64,000 bases of DNA. Origin: Chondrus crispus (taxonomy: Eukaryota > Rhodophyta > Florideophyceae > Gigartinales > Gigartinaceae). Below the pieces are notes generated by a model. The model was not told the origin of the DNA and did no database searches. It saw only the letters and a program-made list of their open reading frames with translations. Of this stretch, positions 20,945-31,670 are shown in pieces (the stretch's first letter is position 1; each line of letters opens with the position of its first letter). Both the position numbers and the translations under genes were made by a program. The DNA is taken from NCBI RefSeq assembly GCF_000350225.1, contig NW_005178504.1:350971-414970 (forward strand), given 5' to 3'.

Positions 20945-21830
20945 CGTCTTCCTTCTCCCCTCATCGCAACGCAACCCACTACAGTACCAACCTATGACCC
21001 TGGAAACATCTCAATACTTTCCTCTCCGACGTACTCCACAGCTTCAACGTCCCGTCTTCACATCCCAAAACAACGTACCCCTCGCTCTCAAAGAAAGTTG
21101 CGCAGGTAGCTCTCGTCACACTCGGGTTTCTGCAGCCACTTCGGAGGTTGCCCTTCTTGCTTCAAGGTCCCCTGCGCTCTGGCTCTCCGTTTCTAACTCG
21201 CCTCCTAATCGAACCGTCTTCGTCACCTTCTCAGCACATTGCGTGAAAACTGTTACTTCTGCCCCGGACGACCTCAACTGACATCCATACACTTCACGGC
21301 TGGAATCCATGTCCACTTAAATTTCACTACTCGCATATGGCAGAACAATCTGCTCCACCAACCTTCCATCGGCTCGCGCTACACACTCACTCACAGGCTG
21401 CACCCACGGCCGTGGTGCGTATCTCTCGATTTCCTCCAGCATCTTTCGTACACAACCTGAATCCCGTGCCTTGTGTTTCACTCACCCATACAGCTGAAAG
21501 TAAATCCCGGCACTGTTTTCACCACATAATCGTACACTCAGTCGCGCAGCCCGCATCATTAAAATCATTGCATCCACTGCGTCCTCATCGACCCGTCCCC
21601 TTCCCGCCTTCCCGCTTCCTCTTTTCCTGTTCAAGTCTCTACTCAATCTCTTTGAAGCTTCTTCGTATTGCCAAACCCCGCCTCTCCTCTCTGTACTACT
21701 GTCTTCACCCATCGCGCACTCAAAAATAGTCTCTTAAGCTCCTCTACAGACCCACCTTGTCTCAGAACACGGTATATGTTTCTCGAAAACGTACTCCTAT
21801 CCTGCGCTCTCGCCCTCTCCCAGAACATAC
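20945..21830 (-). pseudogene. NLR fragment (linker plus start of WD40), left arm
   Basis: The minus-strand sequence corresponds to residues of roughly 700-980 of the intact NLR. Segments seen are NIYRVLRQGGSVEELKRLF, ARWVKTVVQRG, MMRAARLSV, GIYFQLYG, SSREVYGCQL and the first, degenerate WD40 unit, after which homology ends within the first half of the second unit. The frame is broken by several shifts and stops. The TIR, NB-ARC and most of the propeller are absent. The counterpart in the right arm is at 57690-58632; this copy lacks about 170 bp present there. It lies upstream of the NLR in the same orientation in both arms, so it was already a truncated tandem copy before the inverted duplication. 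Confidence 0.8.
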
Positions 21831-22043
21831 TGGATCGATGTGCGTGGCTTGTGCACTGAAAGGTATGCCCATAACCCAGGTGTCATACAAGTAGCATGCG
21901 TGCAGGAGCACAGCGCGCATCAGGGTGCGATTCACGGTCGCATTACTCAAAACCAGTGCACATCACCGGGAGGCGGGGGAGGCGGGGGACCGTCAAGTTC
22001 TGCATCGTTCGTGATGCATTCAGTTTCAAGAACAGTACGGTAG

Positions 22044-23107
22044 GTACAAGGTCAAGCGGACTTCAATGTAGGCCACCAGGTTTGAAATGGACATGAGATT
22101 ACCCGAAAACCGCAGCTATCATTCCACTCTGAGAAATTTGTCTCTCCGTATCTCTGGGCCTTAAAAGCATACCTCTCTATCGATTTAGAGGATGGTTGCG
22201 AGTCGTCACATGCGCAGATGGCATCTGGATATGCTGGACAGTGTGCAATCGTGGACAAAAGCGCATCGTGTCTCGGACAAGTGCAGAAACATTGTACGGC
22301 ACACTTAGGCACTCCGCTGAAGTGCCGCACGAAACATCTGCAAGCGTGGCGACCGTGTTATTTGTTGCATATAGCTACTGCATACGCATTTCCTGGTACA
22401 TGTGGTATATTTAATGCTGTGTTGGGCGAAAGCGTACTCTGTACCCACTAGAAACTGCGAGGATAGTTTTCGGCCGAAGCACTCCGAAACGTGCAGGTAG
22501 TGCTATGGACTGCTGAACAACAAAGGCCAAGGTCGGCCGCACCTATTCCGGACCGAAAGGCTCTTGCGCCGCCCTACGCCCGAGAGGCGCAAGCACGAAA
22601 AGCCACTGGGCGAGGAGGCTGTGACCTTCCTTCGCGCGGGGGCGGTAGGTGAGGGGGGGGTTGGATCTATGTGAGATATAGTAGGTGGTGTGTTGATGTG
22701 TTGTGCAGTCGGTGACAAGACTCCTATTTCCGTGAAATAATGATGCAAAGCACCGAATGGGGCTCAGAAATCCACATTTTTTTTGTGGACAATTTTAAAG
22801 GAATAAAGGTTTTGTAACGGTTCCTTGTGCGTGGCATGTTCCCGGTCGGGAGATCGACGAACGGGTTGCGATGTTTGCGAGGAGCCTCAGTAAGTCTGTC
22901 CAACTGTGTTGCCTCATTTCTCCATTTGGCGCCGCCAAACAGGGCATGCCGGTCAAAAACAGGCCTGCCTCTCGCGATACGTCTTTTTCATAGTTCCCTT
23001 TGCACTATTGGTCGCCACAATAGCCTCCAAAACGTTCTGTATCAACGGTTGCGGTCCCGGCATTTAGCTAAGTTCCCAAGGCCCATTTTCGCCCTCAGGA
23101 GCTCTTT
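22044..23107. other. Unassigned sequence between the inverted arm and the methyltransferase relic
   Basis: No family is recognised. A GC-rich hairpin-like stretch occurs at about 22535-22600 (CTCTTGCGCC...GGCGCAAG). From about 22830 a plus-strand frame (REIDERVAMFARSLSKSV, then LCCLISPFGAA) has coding-like composition and may be a further upstream piece of the gene at 23108-24259, but it is separated from it by frameshifts. Confidence 0.3.
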
Positions 23108-24259
23108 TTGCGGCTTAAGCACACCCCTAGCATTCCTATGACGTCCTGTGAGAGTGGTGGACATGCAGAAAAACTGCAAAGGGAGGTAAAATCCCTGAAA
23201 CGGAGCCGTTCAACATTCACGTTTGCAACGCAACCCATGCCGAGTGCTCCCGCTGTTTCAGTCGATACTATGACCCGAAGGAGTGTTGCAGGTTTTCGCC
23301 AATTCTATAGGGTACAGTTACAAGTCTGTGCAGGGACGCAACACAGAGTTTTTTTGGTGTCCGATGGTGTTGCGAGGAGACTTTGGACTCGTTTCGAGAG
23401 ACGTCAACGGCAAGAGCACGGCGAACAATTTGATGCCATGATAGCGACATTTGCAGGTCCTGAAAGCCTTTTACCTCTTGTTGGGCAGACTTGTTCGGTG
23501 TTTGTGGAGGCGGTAGGTTTTGCAGGTGCGCGTAAGTTTACTTCAAGTGCTATCGATACATCATGGATTGCTCCAGCGTCATTATACCACCTATAGAAGC
23601 TGTATTGCTCTATTTCGACCGAAATGTTTGCAGACTGCTTGAACGAAAGCAGTGTGCTAGACTCCTACTGCAGCATCGACAGTGATGATAAATTGTTCGA
23701 CGCGCTGGGAACTTGGGAAGAGAAGGAAGGAACGATTGAGGGCGGTGCAGGGAATCCCCCATTCAGTTCCCACTTTATAAATGTTCTTGTGAAGAGCTTT
23801 GATGAAGGGGTAAGGAGCGATAGGCCATATTGCAGATGTGTCGTGCTGCTCTTGGGGAGATCATACAATGTTTTAAACCACCTTTCTAGGCTGACCTGCG
23901 AAGGGCATCTGTTGGTGACTGCCTCCCAAGGGTGCTTTCACTTTCAGAAAGAAGCCATGCTCCTTTCACATAATCGTGTGAAAAGCAAGCGGCATATATT
24001 TCAATCTGTTGGACTGCACGTATAGTGTAACAGGGCTTACATGTTAAGGAACCCTCCTCCTCTGGATATCCAAGAGATGTACGAGGCATGGGTGGACCAT
24101 GCATTGTGTTATCTTGAAAAGGTGTCAGTCCATGAAGAGGGCTTCGAAAAAGCTTTTCCGCTTGAACCTAGAGATAGCAAGAAAATGATAGTGCCTCTGC
24201 TCCGAAGTATGGAAATGCAGTCCCCTCGAAGTATTACACAAACGTTTACACATGGTTAA
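23108..24259 (+). pseudogene. PCIF1-like (NPPF) RNA adenosine methyltransferase relic
   Basis: One reading frame runs from 23108 to 24259 with only two stops, both TAG (23594-23596 and 24023-24025). After a basic N-terminal part comes ISTEMFADCLNESSVLDSYC, then DSDDKLFDALGTW, then GGAGNPPFSSHFINVLVKSF and a hydrophobic CVVLL strand. The order E-x-F-A-x-x-L-N ... YCS ... D-D..F...G ... NPPF is that of PCIF1/CAPAM, the enzyme that adds N6-methyl to the adenosine next to the mRNA cap; NPPF is its catalytic motif. The N-terminal WW domain of animal PCIF1 is not seen. The frame ends 11 bp from the 3' end of the convergent minus-strand mobile-element-like gene, so the two may form one unit. Either it is a pseudogene with two stops or TAG is read through. 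Confidence 0.6.
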
Positions 24260-24269
24260 GATTGTATCG

Positions 24270-27200
24270 TTAGAGAAGGGCTATGACATCTCCTAATTCA
24301 TCGTCCAGGCTGGGAAGAGAAGATATACGTATTTGGTCACTGTCATTCGACCGAACAGAAGGAGATTCACAGCTGCTGTCTACTTCTTTCTCTCTTATTT
24401 CGTTGTTTTCAGGGACGCTTTCAAACGGGGCGTCACGTACCGTAATGGTACTCATGAATTCTCCTCCTTCTTTGTTGCTGACGTCTGTCGGCACAGTGGC
24501 ATGTTGGCTTATTCTGTTCCTACATACAACGTAGTCGCATTTGCAACCAATGCAAGTCTGCTCTCCCTTCTTACAGGAGCACCGCTTAGATAAACAGTGG
24601 CCCTTACAAGCACAGGACGAAACAACTGAAGCTATGGCCTTCTCTAAATCCCGTACACTGTCGGCCTGCTACGTAAGCACGCCATCGTCTGCGCATAATC
24701 CGAAGCAGGCCTCGATACCCCCAACAACGTCAGCGGAAAGGTCTTCCTCTGCAGATAGCCGCCAATACTTGCTCACAATAAAGTGAGCTCTTTTTGAGTG
24801 AAGGAGTAAATGAGGTAGTGGGGCCATAAGCTCGTTGGCCGAAGACGCTACGTCCGATACAAAGTTCCGGACGTCCTCTCTCCACCGTTCGGAACCTATT
24901 TCGTGCTCTGATAAAAAAAGGTGTCTTGTAGCTTCTTAACTTCTTTCTGTGCCATGTCATGCCCGGTAGAGTTCTGCATGATATGACGCACACGTTGTCT
25001 CCCTTGCTCAGAATTGCACATCACTTTTCCCTTGGTTATGGAGGAATACGAAGCAGATGAACAGTTCGAACGTATTCTCGTTCCCAAAAACAGGTATATC
25101 CAAAGTGCCAATGGATTCCTTATTGAAGAGCAGGGCTAAAAGGAATTCCTCATGTGCAATACCGTCACGGTATTGCACATGAGGAATTGTGTACGGTACA
25201 CAGAGGGGCTGAAATCACACCCTGCAAGCGCATATGCCATTGCCACATCCTTTCCCGATAAACTCATCCGCCTCAGTCTGTACACCGCCTCGTCTATTAC
25301 ATGCAGAGTATCAGTAATGACGTGCAAAAGGTTGTGACCGTGCACAGCACTATTGCACAGAAGAATCATTGTCACATCTGTGTCGTTAGATAGCACAAGG
25401 CTTCCGACTAGTTCCCCCAATCCCATTTCTCCAGATGCAGAAGAGCACACTGCAGAACCCAGATCGGGCCTTCCCGCACGCAGTTGCACCAATTGGGGTT
25501 CAACATACAGCTGAAACACAACCACAAACCTCGTCTCGGCCTCCCCATGCTTCAAATCGGACGACGATATCTTGAATCCACCTTCATATTCGAATACCAG
25601 AGCACGGCTTCTTGGAACGAGAAAGAAGTCAGCAGTGCTGTTTTCTGCAGTGCTATACAAAGCGTTTCCTTTTCTGTTTTCGTTCCGAAGAAGCACGCAT
25701 CCTTCAAACAGTTCGTCGGCATTGGCCCTGTCACACCGTGATGGTCTATAGTCCGCCGGTTCGCTGTCGTCAAACGTTGTCGGGAGGGCGAACTTCCCTC
25801 CATGTAAATGGACCGTGCAGGCATGTGGAAGATTTGTCTCCTTAAACAATTCGAAAGCAGCTGTTGCTGGGCAGAATAAGTGCAACGAAGCAAGCTCGTC
25901 CTTTTGTCTTCTGTTCCCTAAAAGCGATGACCATTGGACTGCTAGCTCGTCCTGGAAGCCTACCGAACTTCGACCAAGGCCATCCGCTGTACCGTCCCAT
26001 GAAAGTTATTCTCTTGTTTCAAGCCGTGCTTTATCCCTCCGCCTTTGCTCTGCTATTTTATGCTTTATAACGTAGGTCGGGTCGTCAATATGGAGATGGA
26101 GCTGACGCAGTTTGTGGAACGCTGTCCTGAAATCCACCTGCGTAGGATGTTCTTCATTTTGCTGGTGACAACTGCTTTGAGTGAAGTGCCCCTCTCCCCT
26201 GTGTCACCGCAGTAGTTCAGAGAATTCATTACATATAGCTGGATTGAAAAGTAAGGGGGCATGCGCGCATTGTACAGTCCTGCCGATACTGGTCCCCGGC
26301 CATTTGCACAACCCATCCCCGTGTTTAAAGGGTACGTTATTGTTCTTCTATCGCTATGAACGAACCTCGCAAATCTAGACTTGGCGCCATGACAGAAGGT
26401 CCCATCCTGGTTAAAGAAACAATCGGCGAAGGGCGATATCAAATGCCTGTTTTTATGCAGGCCGTCCCATCTCTTCATGACCTCCGCCACGAATTCCGGC
26501 TGCCTCGAGGTCATTGCCATTCTCTGTTCTAGATTCAGCATGTCCTTCATCTTGGGCAATTTATTACGCCTGTCGTTGAGCAGCTTCACAAAGCCTTCTT
26601 TTGTAGACGGCTTCGGCGTAGTCCTTGAGAGACGAGATGGTTCACGTTGTTCAACTGGAACGCCGCCATCGCCTGCAGTACATAGCTGTACCATTCCATC
26701 GATTTTAGACATTGACTGTCCAGCCCTCAGGACAGTTCTGCCCTTCGTCCACCGCTTGAATCTCCGACCAGGATAGTACTTTTCCTTATCTTCATCTGTA
26801 AGAAGACCAAACACTTCTGGTAGTAGAACGGAGGCATGGAGCATAGAAGTTACTTTTCCTCTTTCGGACACCTTGAGCAACATGTCCTGGTCCTTAGAGA
26901 TATTCATGCGTACCGGCGGGTTTGCGAATACGCTAGTTAGCCACTCAGAACCTCTGTGTGATACGCTCAGAAAGCCGGACAAAGCATAATGTGCAACATT
27001 CTGCCAACAGGCCTCCACTGACACGCATTACGATCATAGCGAGCAAGGGGCCCCGGCAGTTCTCCACCACCATCTGGAGCCCATCGTCTACCGATGGCCC
27101 GGGATGCACCCGTCACGTGTCTGCATAGAGCTCTGCACATCGAAACCTCCATGAGCCAAGCCGCGGAGTTCTCGAAATGTGCCAAAAGATTGACACTAAC

Positions 27201-27272
27201 ACTTTTCAAGTGTCGCACTATCATCATTTCTAACGGCTCATCCATGTGAACATATGCCCATCTGTAGTGCAA
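24270..27272 (-). pseudogene. Mobile-element-like protein, C-terminal half: nuclease-like region and CXC Cys-rich tail
   Basis: Several minus-strand frames, linked by shifts and stops, read as one protein. From 27272: a helical region, then NISKDQDMLLKVSERGKV (about 26900), a long segment with NKLPKMKDMLNLEQRMAM and HLISPFADCFFNQDGTF (about 26420), then a region with VLSNDTDVTMILL (about 25385) and MAYALAGCDFSPSVYRT (about 25215). The last pair matches the DTDV ... GCD layout of PIN/FEN-like nuclease-related domains found in large repetitive proteins of invertebrates and algae. Near the end (about 24630-24510) lies a Cys-rich CXC/TCR-like motif, SCACKGHCLSKRCSCKKGEQ then TCIGCKC, and an acidic tail ending at 24270. 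In-frame stops include TAG at 24669-24671. I recognise the architecture from repetitive protein families, but no named element; function is unknown. Confidence 0.5.
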
Positions 27273-28319
27273 TACGCACCTGAAAAGGGGGGTGAAAAGA
27301 AAGGAAAATATTTGGATATGAAAAGTAGTCCGGGTTGGGGGACATACGTGTGAATAATTGCCCAGTTTTAATTTTTAATTATTTTATTTTATTTAGTTTA
27401 ATTAGTTGGCATTAATTTTGCTGACACTAGATTAGATCTAGGATCTAGCGCCGCGAGCTACTGTAGTGGCTCCGGCGGGGCGATATATACCTTAGCCCTC
27501 TGACCACCAAGTCAGTAAAGGTAACCCGAGTTGCCGGAGTTAGATCTCGCCTTCGTGGAAGACCGCTTCCGTTCACGCGACGCGCTTCACTTCTACGTTG
27601 CTAACGACATCCTCTATTGCTCGGGGTCCCCTCTTCCTTATCCTTTTACATTTTCTATCTCTAATTCTTATCCTTTTCTATCTCTACATCTATTTTTCCC
27701 TTAATTGTGTTGGTTCCATTGGAGTCGGTTGCGACCGATCTGGTGTAGGTGTTTTAGCCATCGGGCAACACGTCGTGTAGCGCTGCTACTGTTTCAAGTT
27801 CCGTCGGAAGGCTGTTGTAACGACGCCTCCGTCGAAGGTCTTACTGTATAAGACAGAGTTGGTACCCCCTACCGCGATCGCGATCGCGCTGGTGAGGGTG
27901 TTTTCAGCCATCGGGCAACACGTCGGTAGTAGCGTTGCTACACGGTTACGATCCCGTCGGGTAGTGCTGAACAAGCCCCCGTCGAAGACATTGAATTACG
28001 CACATGGTGCTGAAGACGCTCGTCGAGCATTGGCCTTACAACCCAGCGAACTGCGGTTACATCCTCGTAGACAAGCCCAACCCGCACTCCTCAAGCGCTC
28101 AAGTCGCTCTCTGGTTGGCCTGATGCCCTTGTATGCAAGCACAACCTTAGAACCTGAATTGCTCAATGAGCTACCTTGGGCCGCAAGCCCACACAAGGGG
28201 AAAGGGAGTCTCGAACGCTCCGTAGCGCGAGCCCTCGGCAGTGGTTGTTGCTGTTGTCGTTCTTCTTCTTTTTGTTTGACCGTCGGACTGTGTTCGCAGC
28301 CTGCCAGGCACATTGCACT
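27273..28319. other. Insertion-like AT-rich and repeat-bearing block within the minus-strand gene
   Basis: The minus-strand coding signal is interrupted here. The left part is AT-rich (27360-27420). The right part carries an imperfect direct repeat about 149 bp apart: TTAGCCATCGGGCAACACGT at about 27753 and the similar TCAGCCATCGGGCAACACGT at about 27903. Each copy is followed by GTAG/GTAGTAGC and later CCGTCGAAG. A doubled GCGATCGC palindrome lies near 27876-27890. The plus-strand ORF here (27859-28332) has no recognised domain. Probably a transposable-element remnant. Confidence 0.35.
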
Positions 28320-31300
28320 ACACCATCCATGAGTATCCAATGCATTTCTCAGGCGCCCTGTGAACCCCATTACTCTCATTACGCTTCGTCCGGGCTTCCT
28401 GTCATGCAGTTCATCGACGACGAGAGTAGGAATAATTCCTCGGAAGAATGCAAAAAACAGTGATAACTCCTGGGATCGTAGATGGTTTGTGGAATGTAAG
28501 ATAGAGTTGTGATGAAACCAGAACGCCTGATTAATATCTGTATGACCTGTTCTCCACAGAACATGGAAGCCCACGGTGGGCAATAGGCAATGCAGAAGAA
28601 CTGTCCAAAACAAAGTGAGTCCCATTAGGGCCACCGCAGTACCTCCTTTCTATCCTCTCTCTCAATAAATCCCCGACTTCCAACACCTCCTCAGTAATGA
28701 GTTCAGTTGTCTCAACGTAAACGACACCTCCAAACCTAGACGGCGTGCTCTGCGTTGCGTAGCTGAATACTCTGCGGCTCCACCCACACGCGGAGCACTT
28801 TGGGGATCAACAGCCAACGTCTTTGCAGTACCTGAGTCGTGCATCTTTTTAACTGCCTCCGCAACAATCACATCCTCCCTGACAACCATGTCAGTCAAAG
28901 GAATTATCATGGCGCAAGCAATGTTGAAAAGAACTGCCCTGTTGTTTCGGGGCATGAGCGTGTGACAAGATATTGTTCACATGGGAATCAGAAAGCCCGG
29001 CGCATTGCGCCAACTCCCTCAATCCCAGGCCGTCGAGCATCTCCTTTCAGATAGAGTACATTGACGACTTCTCGGCGTGGAAGAATCCAGGAAACGGTAC
29101 TAACCATTCATGCAGTAGTGGCCTTTTACTCTTCACACAAGCTTTCTGTCCATGTGCATTCTTCCTCCAGGACTCCAAGCAAAGCTGCACGAAGTATTTA
29201 TACGACGGTTGGTCCCCAGAAACAACGACGTACCGCGGCCTTCCTTCACACCCAGGCTTCACGTACTCTTCAATAGTCTGTAGGAACCGACGCACCGTGA
29301 GGACGTCTGCCGCACTGTCACGGCTTATCTCAAGGTATGCAATGCGCTGGTCATTAACCAGTTCCGTCCTCGAACCGACACCTCCGTGCGGCTTAAAACT
29401 AGACAGCAGTAACGTGCGGAAGTTAATCGCAGTGTCGCTCATGCCAACATTTAAATCTGGAAACGTTTCTATGTCGTACCCAGCGTCTATAGAACGGTTT
29501 CCTCCTAGAAGTCGATTCCTGTGCATGCAAACTGCTCCGAACACAACCGTGTTGAACCTTGAGATTACCGTCTTATTGTGTACACATTCGAAGGCGACAG
29601 AGAAGTCTCCTCTCGAGCCATGAACCGATGCGCCCTTCCAGTTGGAAAGTCGTTGACGTTTGACATCACTGCAGTTTTGTTGTCGAATTTACCCTTCCTC
29701 TTTCTTGTTTCGGCCTGCAGAAGAGAACCATTAACTTTTGGCATTGCTTTGCGATCTACCTTTACAGCGTGTAGTGGCATTATGTCCTAGTTGTCAGACT
29801 GGAACGTTGGAATTGCCACTGGGTCCATACATGAAGTATCCCAGGCCCCCACTCGCTCACGTTCTGATATTAATTTTTGTCGATAGGTCTCAGTGCTGCC
29901 GTATGAAAGAAACAACCCCATAGCATTCAGGACAATAACAAAGGAGGGACTGACCTCACATATACCTGCAATGGACAGATAAATTGTTAATGGTCCAGCC
30001 ACACCGTTCGTTCTTGAGAAAACTTGCTGTTCGATTATCTTAAAAGCTCTGACCGCTATTAGCAAGTCTGTTCGGCTGTACTCACTCCGGTAATTGTTTA
30101 GGGACTCTTCGATAGAGGTTGATGGTAACTCGGCTTCAGAATTGGACAACGGGAAGAACTTTCCACACCCCCTCTTTGCAGTGGACAAACTTGTCGTGTT
30201 CCAAACATTGAGACGGTTGTCTGACGCAATTGAAGCAATGATGGCAGTCCAAAGCTCCGACGGCACAACGGCAATCTCTTCAGAATGGGACCACTCGCCT
30301 TTCTAATAACGTTCCTTGTTAGTGGCGAAATGCGTGCCGCAGTATTTCAGCATGCTTCGAAGTTGGGGGAGAGATGGTCTAGAGGACGGCATAACAGTCG
30401 AATATTTGGACAAGGCAACAGATGCGAGTAACTTATCCACAATACAGGCTGAGACGTTGCATGATAGCTTATGGCTCAATTTCTTCAGAATAATCCCATT
30501 AGACACCAGTACGACTTCAAGTCTTCTCTTAAGCGTACGATTGTCGATGGAGCCAGACTCTTTTCCAATGCATTTGTCCAGATGAATTAATTCCCTCCTG
30601 CACGCCACCACTTCCGCAAAGCACAACATTCTGAAGCCTTCCGCACCTGTAGTTGTCACAATGCCGGACTTCCTGACATTTTTAGCAAGAGAGGATACTG
30701 CCACAAGGCTGTCACTTGTGAACATTTGCCATGTTTCCGTTACAGCGCCAAGTTCCAGTGTAAACAGAATTATTCCCACCAACACCCTGTCTACTATGCT
30801 TTGTATTCTTTCAATGGACATATGGAGAGTGCATCCCTTTCTGACTTCTGTGACGACATATAGACAACTCGAGCAACTGTATTTTCCCATTACGTCCGCA
30901 GCTGTTAACGTACTTGCGGAACGGTTTCGCACAGCCTCATCAAACTGTGACAAGGCTTCCATGTCCTGTAAGAAGGTGGCTCTAAGCGTTGGTAAGTTCC
31001 ATAACCTGCTTTGTTGCTTAACGCAACCACTCGAATGAAAGACACACAGCCCATGAGATGAAATGGAAATAAAGCTATCATGCCGTCTGGACAGCTTTCG
31101 GGCGTATCGGCTATGATTTAAATGAATATGACAGAGCAAGTGCATACTTGGATCCTGAAGCACTTCCCATACTGGGGCTTCATCACACCGAGAAAGTCGT
31201 GCAAACTCTGTAATGAAGGCTTCCTTCACGCCTTGAGAACTGTGAGTGACATTAAATATAGTAAAATCCCGACACGGCCTGCGGTAAGATGTCGTCGGCA

Positions 31301-31665
31301 TGAGGTGGGTTTGCGTACGGCTGTCGCCATTCTTCGTCAATGACGAACAGATGTGACAGCTCACGTCAGACCTCTTGTTTGCAATTGGCTTGCTGCGCGA
31401 CTTCCAGACGCGCAAAGCTCTTTCGGCAACATGCTTTCCGTGTTTTCGTTTGTTTGAAATAACATCCCAACCGCTACCCTTGCTCCTACAGTATGAGCAC
31501 AAGTGGATTACTGCCGTTTCAGTGTTGTCAAGCGACGAAAAAGGATTCTGAACCTCTCTTGTATGGATGGAAGCAAAAACCATGACTTTGTGTGTGTTTA
31601 GTTTGACTTGGAGACTAGTTTTTCGCACATCTTTGCTTTTACAAGCGAAGCAAGGAACTGCACTG
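28320..31665 (-). pseudogene. Mobile-element-like protein, N-terminal half: zinc-finger-like start and GDQ...FH segment
   Basis: On the minus strand the sequence starts, directly at the gypsy insertion point, with a Cys-pair motif (VPCFACKSKD, about 31650) and a second one (LCSYCRSKGSGWDV, about 31490). It runs open to 30303 (TAG), continues in the same frame to 29787 (TAG after FQSDN) and on to 29565, then shifts frame. Segments further down are YVVVSGDQPSYKYFVQLCLE (about 29215) and WLVPFPGFFHAEKSSM (about 29085). The DN-x-D ... GDQ ... G-x-FH order is that of the uncharacterised DUF6589-like region of repetitive eukaryotic proteins. With the 24270-27272 half this makes one long gene of about 1800 codons. 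Its start lies on the other side of the family-2 gypsy insertion (41176-41282). Degraded by stops; original function not known. Confidence 0.5.
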
Positions 31666-31670
31666 GTACC

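Larger units (their letters stand above)
12745..22043 (-). repeat. Left arm of the large inverted duplication
   Basis: Read on the minus strand, this arm matches the plus strand of 57403-63990: NLR 3' flank, NLR gene, upstream flank, spacer and NLR fragment, in the same order. The match begins near 12745 (the counterpart runs to the window end) and stops exactly after TAGGTA at 22043, where the right arm meets an LTR end. The left arm contains an extra 3394-bp transposon (17333-20726) and fewer WD40 units. Confidence 0.88.
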
